Positions 39,401 through 53,100 of a stretch of 64,000 nt of DNA are shown piece after piece. Under the pieces are notes generated by a model. It saw nothing but the letters and a program-made list of their open reading frames with translations. It had not been told where the DNA came from and made no database searches. The DNA is from Schistosoma haematobium (Eukaryota > Platyhelminthes > Trematoda > Strigeidida > Schistosomatidae), in contig NC_067200.1 in NCBI RefSeq assembly GCF_000699445.3, positions 1,550,001 to 1,614,000 of the forward strand, given 5' to 3'. A program made the translations under genes and the position numbers. The first letter of the stretch is position 1. Every line of letters begins with the position of its first letter.

Positions 39401-40010
39401 TCATCAAGATCTTAATGTGTATCCAACAATTCCATCACAGGCACTATCGCGACGCCAATTTGGTATTTCAAATTATTTGAATTGTAGTATGAACTAAGAA
39501 TACCGAAAATAACGCATATTAATCAAGAAGTACTAGACACGCACGAACGTATTGTATTTAGAATTCGAAACCAAGTATTCAACAAGTACAAACAAATCAT
39601 CAGTTCATTCAAACACCACAAATTACCAACACAAAGAATATGCAGCTGAGCCAAGTCCAGTGTACATATTATGTTACCAGTTGCTGAGTTTCCTCTGCAT
39701 TCCATCCTCGACCAGAAAGAGATATGTGAGCCCACTACAGTGTGTTTTCGAGACATTTATTCAAATAAGTAAACACCGACAAAAATACTGCGAAAAATGA
39801 GTACTTGACGCCGGGACATATTTGCACTCACTGGCTCCCATCCTAGCAGACTGCGCGCTTATTAGGAATCCCAAATATAATGCATTCAGTTGTACTCGAC
39901 TAGATCTACCTGGAATGGCACTATATCGAAATCTCTTACTTAGAAAATCAGTCTAAATTCTAATTGTCATAGTTTCTCAAGGAAGTCAGAATATACACTG
40001 ATCACGAAAA
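36460..40010 (-). mobile_element. Eroded LTR-retrotransposon remnants with Gag piece and direct repeats
   Basis: The minus strand at 39270-38840 gives KPISLPYTTLKELLIDYVKY, then TNFKRNKGRFCK, ICNAVRG and VNRDVL-like residues, which resembles the Gag capsid block of gypsy elements. A block of about 150 bp (GAATTATTTGAATTGTAGTA ... CACGAACG) occurs at 38374-38525 and again at 39470-39620, flanking the Gag piece. Next to the second copy the minus strand reads TGGCGTCGCGATAGTGCC, a plausible tRNA primer-binding site. A further diverged pair is 36736-36855 and 39868-40005. The coding frames are broken throughout. The segment 37345-38370 shows no recognisable domain. Confidence 0.5.
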
Positions 40011-41129
40011 AGTTTCATATTGTACTGAAAAAACAGTGCGACTCTGCAGCTTCAAAAGTGAGCAATTTGAAGGAAGGTGTCTAAACCACTCGGTGTTTCA
40101 TGCATACTCATAAAAGAACTTCAGGTGGAAATTTATGTGGAAATAGATGACATTACTTTTATGGAACTTTAACTGAAAATGTTGGATGAGATAGTTTTAC
40201 ATATTCGGGACGATCAAAACTATATAGTTTGCACATGGAGGATAACTGGGTCTAACATTTCAACCCTAACACCAATAATGAAAGTGAAGGTTGTGCGGAC
40301 GACTTATATCCTTAATCTTGGAAAAAAGTACCTTCTTTATTTCACTCTTTTGGCCAAAAAATAATGTACCATGAAGCAGCCTCGTTTCTGAACACAATAC
40401 TTTTAATTCATTTACTACCTACAGTTGTTTCTGAATAATTCAAGGTCTTGTGTGTGATCAATATTCATGACATTATTTAGTGAAAGACGTAGGTTTCCGT
40501 TTAGGTTACCGGTGAGTAAATTCTGATGCTCACGTTTCAATAAAACAATCGCCAGCTTCATTCTGATTGATCGCTCCTAGTCATTTAAAGGTCATCAGTG
40601 TAGTTTCGGCAGTAACACCCATCTATGAAGTCGTTGACTAGTGTAATTAAATGTGCTGGTACGTCTAAACTACCTGGTTTGGATTTGCAAGGTTATCATA
40701 AACAATGCTTAGAGACATATGCAGGTGTACTCAATGAGCTCTTTATTCCTACAAACTGTTTTCAGCGCACACAAACTAGACTCGATGCATTTCAGTTAGA
40801 AAACGAATGTTAAGATTCAGATTGCTAATTATCTGATATCCTATGTTAACAAACCTACTTACATAAGTCACAGAGAAAGAGAACAATTTTGAAATACAAA
40901 ATCTCAGCTGGTTAATATTGACAACAAATTACAATAAACGAGTGACATAAAAAATATGTGAATATAAATCATATTGTCAGTTGTACTATTTACAGCATTT
41001 ACTTGTTGATACACCGACATTAAATAACTAGACTGTAAGTAGTTTTGAAGAACTTTAATTCATTTTCAGAATAAATAAAGTAGAATAAAGAACTTATATA
41101 TTCCTAAGTAAATATACAAAAAAGTTATT
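40011..41129. other. 3' flank of the NDP kinase gene, no gene recognised
   Basis: Short frames such as 40625-40813 (plus) have no recognisable motif. The minus strand just below 41130 should be the 3' UTR of the NDP kinase gene. An ATTAAA-type signal is possible at about 41050 but is not decisive. Confidence 0.4.
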
Positions 41130-44100
41130 TCATAAATCAGAAAGGATACTTTCACAATTGAAATTAGGAAAGAAGAATTTAATTTCTTTGAACGCATTTT
41201 CTTGTGAATCTGTCAATATAAAGAAGAAAAACAACAAATGAAGTTAATTCATCACAATAGATGTAAATGAACTAAATGACATCTAAAAGGATATGATCAA
41301 TTCTGATCTTTATGATCAAACGTTGTCAGTAAATCTAGCTGCATAACATTAATTAAGGAGACATTCAGTTTCAACAAGTCTCACGTTTTCGTCTAAATAT
41401 AGCCTTCATCCAACGGAAAATTGACGAACAAAACGTATTATCTTATAGTGACTCACTTTTATCACGAGAACACGATTGGTTTATTGAAAACAATTATTAT
41501 TATAACCAGTTGTACCAGTGACTGTTTTAATGTGCTTTTGTTTAACTGTGCTAAAAGCATCCATTATTCTTACACTTCGATTGTGACCTCGCGCGAATTC
41601 GGTTACGTTCTGTAGCCAAGATTGTATCCTGGCACGATCTCGGTATCCTTTCGATACCACGAGATCGCCAGCAAATATATCTCGACTTGGTCCATTAACT
41701 GCCTTCTGATATTTGGCTTCCGGAGGATCTTATGGAGTCATTTGGCACGCGTTTCTTGGTAGCGGTGTTCATAGTCAATTGGGACTCGACGCCACGCTAC
41801 AAGCTTATAAAGCTTGTTGTGCAGTATCCATTAAACCTATTGTCATTTCATTTACGGTAAAATCATTATTCGATTCATCCGTTTCTCATTCGTGTTAGGT
41901 ATGCTGAGGAATAATGTGCCAATCATTATCATGTTAAGTCTAATGATGTCCTTGGACGTTGAATGAACATTTCCTATTGTCCGTTATTTATTTCACTCGT
42001 TAAATATTGTACAGATGTTGTTCTCTATTTTATGGTACGATGTAGTCTGCTTGGTTAGCATATAGAGTACGTCTGAAATACAATGATTCATAACTCAGAG
42101 ACTGTGACTTGCGTTCTTGACTCAACTGGCTGGGATAGACAGGGCCAATCGGGACTCTAGGTCGTCCTTACGTGTCGCACTGTGATCGATCGATAAAACC
42201 TGCAGTTCACACGTTACAACAATTCGATCACCCCATTGATCTCTCATATTTTTAAATGATCTGAAACTTTTCAAATCTGTTATCATTATCATGCAATCCA
42301 TTTTAGTAATCTCTAGACTTTATATACAGTCACTATCTCACTCTCTTATGTTTTCGAATTTCATATATGACTTTACACATGTTTAGGCTGTAGTGACCTA
42401 CTTTTATCAAAAGAACGCGATTGATGTTATGGAAACAATTATTATTATAACCAATTGTACCAGTAATTGTTTTTACCATACTTGTTTGTTTAACTGTACC
42501 ATAACACATACATCCCTCCACTGATTGTGACCTTGCACGAATTCCGCTACGCTCAGTAACCACACTTGTACTCATTTGGCACGATCTCGGTATTCTTTCG
42601 ATACCACGAAATCGCCAACAAACACATCTCGACTACAGCCATCAACTGTCTTCTGATATTTGGCCTACAGGGGATCTTACTGGTTAACTGGTGCTTCGTC
42701 TTCCTGTAGTGGTGATCATAGTCAACCGCCACTCAATGCCATACTACAAGGCTCTCTTCACATTTTGTAAGTTTACAAATCCACTAACTCTATTAATCCA
42801 CTTAGATAGTACCTTTACGTCAGACTACAAATTTTATTTATACGTTAGTTGATATGCATTAAATTTATGAACAACGCTTATCTTCCACATTGTGTTTTAC
42901 CAGATATAAGTGAAGGAGTACAGTAGTAGATTCAAGGTAATCAAATCAAAACTTGATATAAGATTTATAACATTTCATGAGGCATAGATTTTGTTACATA
43001 AATAAACAAGAGTAAAGTTAGTTTGAAGCGCTTGTGAAGCTACAATTACTTTTCCAATCTTTACGTTTCTCGAAAATTTTCTTCTATGAATAAAATACAA
43101 TAAAACCGAAACATGTGTTTTCCTTAGGGGGCCACACACGGAGCCTTCGACTTGAAGGAATGATCCACAAGGCAGTGGATCATCGTAACGAGGTGCAGTC
43201 TCATGATAGGCAGTAACCAACAATTGATTCACACGCCATTTGTTTCTTCGGGGTACTGGGGTCCATGTGCATCATTTGTTTGGAATCAGGGTTTTCTAAA
43301 TCCCCTAGATGGATCCTCCATATCCACTAACCCCGTTAAAGCGCCAGACATTATCTTTTCGTCTGCTCAAATCCGCAAACAGCACCAGTGCCAAAAGGTA
43401 GTGAGTGGGAATTCAATGTCAGTGGCCGTTTACTCGTGGCCATGGTAGAGAATTTATAGAGGGAGAGCTGAATTTCCCCGTACCAGAGCATTTGGGTACC
43501 TTATTCTGGTTTTTCAACAAGGCATTCAATATCATAATATGAATTAATATTGAAATAAATTAAAGGCAATTGTTTTAACGTTTATTAACAGTCTTACTGA
43601 CTCAATAATTCTATAATAATCCTAAGAAAACATTGATATGTTACGAGATAAATATGAAGATAATTCAAGCCGAAAAAATCCCAATACAGGATCATCATAA
43701 TAATAATAATATTGAATAAAGCGTCTCTAGTTCAAAGTCATGAGACTTATAAATGTTGCAGAAAAAATGACTCCATCTCTCTCAGAATCCATTTTTCGAG
43801 TAAATATTTTTAGTCGATTAAAGAAGAGATCAGTGTAAGTGATGTCTGTTAGTGAAAGTAAAATATGCTTGGCCGTTGAGCCTGGACAAACTGTCATAGC
43901 CCACGAACTATTAACTATGTAGTTTTCCATCTTATTATTGATTTCCACTTTGGACTCATTGTGTGTGAGATTGCTTGTGGTTGTATTGAATAAAGTATTC
44001 TCTAATGCTAATCCGATTCGCTATTTTAAGTCTCGAATTCTGGGTCCTAATATAACGTGATTAGTCTTATAAAAGTATTAACGTATCATCGTAATATACG

Positions 44101-47100
44101 TCTGAGAGAGAGGATAGATATTGTAAGTCATATGTTATAACAGTAGTAAATTGTTAGACGACGTACAGTTCCAGTAAAAAAAACACAACAAAGAACAGCA
44201 TTTTGTATATTATGTAGCCATCTGGGAAAATCCCTAACAATATCTGAACCCATTTGAAATATAACAGTCATTTGTAAAAGTTGAAGTTATATTTCTGAAA
44301 TATGGTATATAATTTTCTTGGTTGGGCCATTAATCAGTCATGCGTTTTCACAAAGAATAAGCGTCTAGATCCAGTCAATTAAAATTATGACAAGTGAAAC
44401 CGATCAATAATTACAACAAGTACTTCAATGTCCATAGGTTTAATGGTATATTTCAACAATTTGAAGGATAAGAGTAGAGAATTGAAACGACAAAATTGTA
44501 TAAATACTCAAGAAACACTGCATTTTGGAAAAGCTAAATCGAACGTGATGACGACAGTCTAAACAAACGTAATAATTCGTTCAGTACTAACGACTCATCA
44601 GACAGGCGTGTGTTAGGGTAAATATATCGTACCAACAAGAGATTAGTCATGACCCAGGTAATCCAGTCATAATTTTCTTAACCATAAGATTGGGTAACGC
44701 AATACCTAAATGACAGTAGGAGCACCACTTATTTTGAGACTGCAAATTTGTCCTAGGGACAAGTGGCTACTAATTCGAAATATAAGTCCACTGTTAGCAA
44801 CTGACTTCCTCCATCTAAACAATTATTTTACAGTAGCAAAGTGCATATATACAGAGAGAATCACTGGGTTCGAGTCCTGGAGTGAACATCAATTCTGGGA
44901 TGCAGGTACATTCAACTGACGGGTCCCAAATAAAACAAAGCGGCGCGCGTCTTCGATTCCACTGGTAGCCACCATCTATCTCTGCATATAATGATCAGTA
45001 TGTTGCCGGAAATCCTGTTAACGAAATCGTCTTGAGAAGAATTAACTACTTAACTAGAATACAAATATTTCGAAATACCTATGTTCAACATGACTCAATC
45101 TCTTGTATTTCTCGACAGTCACTGAATATAAATGACAGCATCATAACTAGTTATTACTTTAAGCCTTTACACCGTAATTTTGTGGTCGAGAAAAGATTGA
45201 AAGTTGAAGGCATAGAATCACCGATCCTGGTTAGTCGAGAGAAAGAATGTAGAATAGAACTAATACAAACAACAGTGAAAATAACAATACGAAGTTTTGA
45301 TAAGTATAAGCTTGAAAGAAAACTTTAAATCAAGTTTATGTTTAAATAATATCATAATTTATATCAACTTCTTACCTGATCCATGAAAACCATTTCTGGT
45401 ATCTGTCAATCCAAAACGACCACGTAAACTATTTGGTTCAAATACAACTGTCCTAAACATTGATGAAATAAGAATTAAAGACATGTAAAATGGACTCCAG
45501 CTGGAGTCATAAAAAGATATGTTTGTCATTACTTTGAAATAACGACAAAAATCGGGAAACGAACTGTTGAAATATTGATAACCCTTGGTGGTCCTACTGA
45601 AAAACTTGGTCTTAAATCTAGTCAGTTTATCGAGTGAGGTAGAAACCAAATTTGTTGGACCAAGAGCGGTACACGTTGGTTGACATCTACTAACAATACA
45701 AAAAATAGTAAATATGCTATGAACCAAACAATATTAAGATGCTTTACATATGCTTAGAAAAGATTACACTCTGATCATGAGCAACCCGAGCAAAGGAGGA
45801 AGGCTAGTTTTAATGAATAAAGCTGATAACATCGAAAAAATGTACTCAATTTTGAATGATCCGACTAAATTTAAATGACTCAACGACGTTAAGGATATAA
45901 ATATGGAAGCAGAGAAACTACTGACTAATTCGCTTAAGGAATTAGGAAAATAAAGAAATACTTACTCCAACCATTCACGATTCACTTAAACCCATTATAT
46001 CAAACACACAGCAACTCTACGGTTTACACGAAGTCCACAAGACGGGACTTCCTGTTCGTCCAGTTTTGGATATATATAATTTGCAATATCATAAAACCAC
46101 AAAGTAGTCAGTTTGAATCCTAGGTCCATTAAACAAACTAGTCGTCAACAGAAGCGTTAAAAACGTTCTCTATTTCATTTCCAAGGTGAGACACTCGAAC
46201 TTAGTGGAAAACGGATGATATCTCTAGATGTTGCTTCCATGTTCATCAATGTACCATTAACTGAGACGATTAACTTTGTGTGTCAACAACATTTTGAAAA
46301 AAACCCAGATAAATATTGGAATTCCCGAGGTTAGTCTTGAAAAATTACTTCTGAAATGTACAACGAACGTCCATTTTGTCTTTAATAATACATATTATAG
46401 ACAAATTGTTAGAATAGTGATGGATTCACCTTTAGGTCTTATCCTTGCTGATTTTCCTCTTGCGAAACTAGAAACTAGACCTCTCAAGGAAGTTATAGAC
46501 AAGTTTGACTTCTATTGTCATTACATTGACGATACTTTCATTTTCGTCAACCAGAACATTGGGAAAGAAGAACTCTCAAAGCTCTTTAACAATAAACATT
46601 AAGCAATCAAATTTACGTGTAAAGAGGAACTTGATAATCAACTACATTTCCTTGACGTGTTGTCAAACAGAAAAGAAAAAGGTTCTATCAGTAGAAGTGT
46701 TTATAGGAAAAGTTCTTCATTTCTTTAGCTTTGTACTCATCCAGTGTAAGAGAACCCTAATTAAATGTCTCGCAAATAGAACTAGGAAGACATGCTTACT
46801 TGATACTATAAACAAGGAACTAGATCTTATTCATATGTTGATTGAAACAGATTATCCATAAAGTTTCCTGGAGAAACGCTTGCATATAACAAACAAGAAA
46901 GTAAAGACGTAAACGGCTAGTGAGAAACATCTATTCCTCAAGCTGCAATTCAACGGAGATATAGCAGGTGATGTATTAAGGGATAGACTGACTTGAGCAG
47001 TTAAGAGGACGTTTAATGTAGCTAACTTCTATCTATAGTGCTTGACCCGATCTATAGGGTTTCCTCAACGAAAGGACAAGTTATCTGGTCATGCCACATC

Positions 47101-50100
47101 TATATATATCTACGAATTCAGCTACTCCTATGGAGAAAGCAATATTGGAAGCACTACCAGACAACTGAGCCAACGAGTTAGTTAGTAGCTCTCTGTTTGG
47201 CTAGGAAAGGGTACCATCGAAGCAATACGCAGCTCTGTTCTATCAAATTTGATCGATAGCGGTCATGTAACAGATAGAAATGGATCATTCAAAATTATTT
47301 ATCATATTACTACTAGTTTTCATTATGAGGTTCAATCTCATCGCTTAAACATAGCAGAAGCTAAAGAAATTTAAGCTAACAATCCAAGTCTTTGTATGCA
47401 TAAGAAACTTTATAACATTTTTATCACTTCGTTGACTGAATTAGCCTTTATAGTCAATATTATTTATTGTTATTTTCTATACTGTTTGTTCGTTTAATTT
47501 TCTTCATCCCCTCCTATCCTTTTCCCCCCAAAATAGATGCATCATTGTCTAATTATCAGAACACTTTTTATTACATAGTTTCATAGTTTTTATGTATGTT
47601 ATTTCAATATCTACATTTTTCAAGTCATTGGTTTATTAAATTAACTTGGTGTTGTTTTACTTGTGTCTTCCGATTGTTATATAGAACTGCAGTTGATCAG
47701 TCTCTTATTGGCATATGTGCATCGTGTACGGATTGCCCCGATGTATGCCAACATGAGACTGATCAATTACATTTCTAAATAGCAATAGAAAGATACAAGT
47801 AAAACAACATCTAGTGAATCTAAACTGTACCACATTGCACAAGCAGGTGGCTATCAGGACTCAGTAACTAAGTAAATAACGCGATAGCGTCTGGAGTGAA
47901 AGGCACCGGGTTCGAGTCCTGGAGTGAACATCATCTCTGGGATGCAGGTACATCCAGCTGAAGAGTCCCAAATAGGACGAAACGCATGTCCTGGATTCTA
48001 ATGCTAGCCCTACCCTACCTATTATGAAACATGGATTCAAGTTTTTGTCATTCTTATCAAAACTAGTGCACTCGATATCCTACTATTAATTTGTACTTCC
48101 TACTTATTATGTTTATTTATGTAATCTAATCCACTATTATTAACTCCGCCTGTAGCTCTTCTAGAGTTACCGCCGGTCCCAAGACCGGGTAAAGGAGGGT
48201 TGGGCATAGGGTTAGCAACTCCATCCCGTAGAAAACTAACTCGCTAAAAAATGCTAACCAAAGTTCCACTATTATTATCATTGAATCATACACTGCCTTG
48301 ATTGGTTTAATAAGTTCGTACATGCACTGCTTGAAATAATCACTAAGAAAATGACACGAATAATTTACATATTTTATGAAGAAATTAAGGAGTTAATGGT
48401 CTTTTTAATTTCAGGATCGTGGATACGCACTGCTGAAGAGTCCTACAATAGGACGAAACGGCCGTCCAGTGCTTCGAGTTTTTTCATATTGGTTTAGCTT
48501 TAATGGACTCATAATCTCAATGATTGAAATTATTAAAATATCCACAAAAACGTTTTTGATATTAGATATTAACTGATTTCCGTTAGAAGAAAGTGAACAT
48601 ATGTTTTGAATTAAAATGACAGGATGTCTACGCTAAGCGATTACGTAATAGTAGTAATGAATTTTGTGTTCCTTTAGACCTTAGTGCTAAATGAACTTGA
48701 TAGATTCAATTGAAATATATCTTCCAAGCATGTTTGATATTTAGTAATGGAAGGTATTCAGAAAAGAACTAGTATGCTAATGAAAACACTGGCTTGTAGA
48801 TGAGTTACTAAATACCACAGAATCTGAAACTGAAACTTACTACCAATCGGTTTGAACAAGAGACAACATATTAGTGGGTTGATTAATTTTGAAATATGAT
48901 CATTAATTCACACCCTTATCATTAAATATATTCATTGAAAAATTATCAACGATGGTTAATAGATCTGTAGATTAAACATTTTATGCAACTGTCTTGTCAT
49001 GACAGAATCTCCATATTCATACTCGTTTATTATAGCTCACATTATGGATTTATCTTAGACAACCATTGAAAACCAGTGAACACTGGATTACGGTCTCGAA
49101 CCAAGATCTTAATATTTAAGCTGTTGAAGTGTCGTACAATAGTTTAGATTTTCAACTTGAATTTTTGATAGAATGCAATCATTTTCCAATGCTAATGGCA
49201 AATAACTGGCTCGTATCCGACAGATTTCAAATCCCATAGTCACGGCTTCTAATTAGACTTCCGAGACTAATGTCTTAGAATTAGTCACCGATGAGCACAT
49301 GATTATTATTATTAACGTAAGGGTTTGTAGATATTGTGGATTAATGGAATGGTAGCTAGGTGATTAAATCTTTCTACTCTCAATCATCACGTCGAACACT
49401 ATGAAATTCCCTCACCTACATCAGTTGAACCAGCCTTAACATTCAAAAAGGGATAGCTGAAAACCAATCAAGTGGAAGTTACTAGTGAGAAAAAAACATC
49501 TACTATTTAATGTAATGAGCTAAGAAGTGCAACCGTAAAATCTTTATACGGATATATGTCAATAATCAATCATTCCATTTAAGGAAAGTATCAAACATAT
49601 TTAAAAACACCAAGTTTACCGATAAACTTTAGTGGGACCGAGCAATGAACGCCAAACAGATATTGCATCATTACCAGCAAGAATATACACTCCAAGTGGT
49701 CCGCTATAATATAAGAACAACATAAATGTAAATGTAGTCAGTCAAACAGTTGGTTACCAGTTTTAAAAAGCTTCATAACAACCAATTTACCCGGTAACTA
49801 CCAGACTAAATGAGAAAAAACAATTCAGTAGTGATGTCAGTTTGTAGACGAATAGTTATGAATAATGGAAAGTTATGCTTGGTGAAAGCCCTGATATAAT
49901 ATGTAGTATTCAGAATGCGTAGAGCGACAATACAAACATGTTAGGAATGTATTTCTCTTTTCCTCTCTCTCTTTCTAAGTGTAAAATGTTGCCCCCGCCA
50001 ATCCTGAACAAATGATGAGCATATCGCGCAACAGTCAGCTCATTAATACTTTATGGCTGTCAAACGTGACCCATGAGGGTATAAGGCATATATATTGGTT

Positions 50101-53100
50101 AGAAGGTTTTGAAGACAGGTATCCACAATGCATCCCCAGAATATCGTGGAACTAAATAGTGTTTCGTTCAAGTTAGACAAAAATGAGAAATCAACTGATA
50201 TATTTATGAGGTGTATTACCTAACCACAAACAGGAATAGACAGGAAAAAAACTACAGATAACCAAATCAAAACATGGTGGCGTCAGTCCATAAATTTATT
50301 GACTCCTAGACAGAACCATATTGTAAGATTCATGCTTTCTCATAGGCAAGCGAAAACAACGGTTGGAGATATCTGGTAACATAGATTGGAAATGGTCACA
50401 CTAGTGAAGATGTATCCTTATTTTATTTTCCTTTACGTATTAAGCTTTATTAGTACTTCGTAATTTGTTTTTCGATCGAATCTATCACATCATTTTAAAT
50501 CATACATCACCATCTTTAATCTTTCTAACTATAACTGATTATGCCATTATTTAAACTCACTTGTTGCTCATTTTGTCATCCTAATATGGTAATGGCAACA
50601 GGAGCTAATACATATTTGTCTCAAACTATCAATTGATCATGATTAATCGAATGTCCCACAAATACACTGGTACGGCCGAGGGTGGAGAGAGTCCGTTCTC
50701 CCTCACCATATACTCTCATATGGCCACGCGTATACAGCAACTTTCAGGGAAGTCCTACTCACTGCCTTTTCGTGGCGATGATGTTTTTTTTTTACCAAAT
50801 TGAGAGGACGAAAAGCAAATTCCGGCGCATTAACACAGTTGGTGGATATTGAAGATTCACCTAGGAAAGTTGTAAAACCCTGATTCCAAACCAATGGTGA
50901 ACATGGGCTCCAGGATTCTGAAGGAACAAATGGCGTATAAACCAATCGTTGATCACTGGATACCATGGGACTGTATCTTCTGACGTTGACCAACTACCTT
51001 GTGGAATAGACCTTTAGGTCAAAGGTCCGGAGAGTAACCCCCTAAGAAAACCATTCGCCTCATTTTGGGCGCCCGAGCAATATCATAGCCCATACACAAA
51101 CCAAGTGACTTGTTTGGCGTATATATATTCAGTGACTCTTTGTACGAATATTTAGGTTCTTAAATAAATAAATAATAAAGATTAGTCGAACGATCAACAA
51201 CATACAGCAAAGTTATTTGGTATTCAACAAAATGAGATCAAAGATAGTTGAATAATTGAAAAATAGTTAAAAAATTTTGAGACAATCAATCATTTGATAC
51301 AGCAAATTACTATTTTCAATTATAGTGAGAATCGTTATTAAAAGTAAAATTTAAAGTGCTTCTGTTTAGGCAATCGGGTAGTATACTAGCCTTCACAAAC
51401 AAATCGAATGACGAAATGTGGAGCATATATATTTAGTGCCTCCTTGTACCAATTTTTATGTTGAGCATTAACATCATTGGATGTCAACTTAGTGGTCTAC
51501 AGGTTAAGCTTTCACGCGCAAGACCGACAGGTCGAAGGTTCGAATCCTACGAATAGGATCGTGGATGAGCACTGCTGAAGAGTCTCGTACAAAGACGAAA
51601 CGGTAGTCCAGTACTTTCAGGTTTTCCATAGTGATCTAACTTTAATTGACTCATGAATTTAACTATTAAATAAATAATAATAAAATTGAACTTACCAAAT
51701 CATATGATTAACAAGTCGATCATAGAAAAATTTACCTAAAGTGAAAATTTATTATTACTTTTTAAAAAAAGAAGTAAACTGGTTAATTTTGTTGGCAAAT
51801 ATTGAGTTTCAGTAGAAAGTACAAAGCAAAAAGAGAACAATATAAGTTTAAAGATATTTAAGTCCATAGTAAATCTTAAGGTTAGGGAGGAAGAATGTTT
51901 GAGAACGGCCCACAAGTGAACTTGAGGAAGCTCTGAAAGAGCCGAAGATATTCCATCATATAGAAGAATATTCTAGAATCTCCACGTATAGTTTCCCTAT
52001 TGGACAAATGCTAAAAGCCACTGGATGCGGATTGGATGATTATAATAATGATGATTTCATTTTTACTAAAAACTATAAATACCTAAGAGTTTTGTACCAT
52101 ATTTGAAGCTGTTCGGAATCACATTCCTCGTCAGTCGTCTTCTGTCATCTTATTTGAAACTTGGAGGGTTCTAGCGTTCGAGTGTTCAAGCTATATGCGG
52201 TATATCAAGAATCTAAGCTTTAAATATAACTGAATACATTTGTAAAATCTCAGGGAATGAATTTGAAGTGAATTCAACGTTTCGTTTGTCAATCTGGTCC
52301 AAGGAAATAAGATCCAACATCGAACATCAGATGTTCAATGTTTGATCATATTTCCTCGAAAAATCTTGAACCAGATGGCTAAGTGAAATGTTAGGTTCAC
52401 CTGTAAGTTCATTCGCTGAGATTTTACAAATACATTCTTCCTCCTTAATGTCTCACATCAAATTGGCGTTCAAATACTGTGAAATCACTCAATCGAATTA
52501 AAACGAAAGTTCTTATAAATCTTATGATTACTTTTTATCGCTGAGAATCGTCAATTACTTGATATTATGGGTAGACATCAATTGACCATTGTATAACACT
52601 TATCCACCGAAGACAATGAAAGATGCTTGCGCAATGTGAGGACTAACGATACTACTAATGAGTAGAGCAAAACACAATTAGATGGGAGAGAGATTTGAAC
52701 CTATGACTGCGATATTTAAAATGCTTTTGTCAGTAAACCATCGTTCTATCCACATAGTTAGTTGATTCTAGTGGAAATGATGTTGAAGTCATTAAATTAA
52801 ATGGAAATATATTATTATCGGTAATGATAATAAATGCTCCTACTTACCTTCGTGTTCAGCGTAAAATACTTGAGCACGATCGCGCGTCATAAAAACCTCT
52901 TCATTATGAATAATTTGTAATTGTGCATCGGACATCACAGATTCAACATACTAACGTTTGATAAAATTACATGAAATTTTTAAAACTATGGATTTAATTA
53001 GTTTTAAGAAATGATTAATGGAGAAATAATTAACTTGACAATGATACTTATCAGTAAGCCGATATGCATAAGATTCTACTCTTCGTCACGCGATACCGCC

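Noticed and set aside
45032..45328. 98-codon plus-strand open frame
   Set aside because: No recognisable motif, and it lies in NDP kinase intron 5 between repeats; expected by chance in AT-rich DNA.
44870..48010. Treating the hammerhead repeats at 44870 and 47952 as paired terminal repeats of the Penelope-like element
   Set aside because: A real exon of the NDP kinase gene (45376-45452) lies between the left repeat and the RT region, so the left copy must be an independent insertion.
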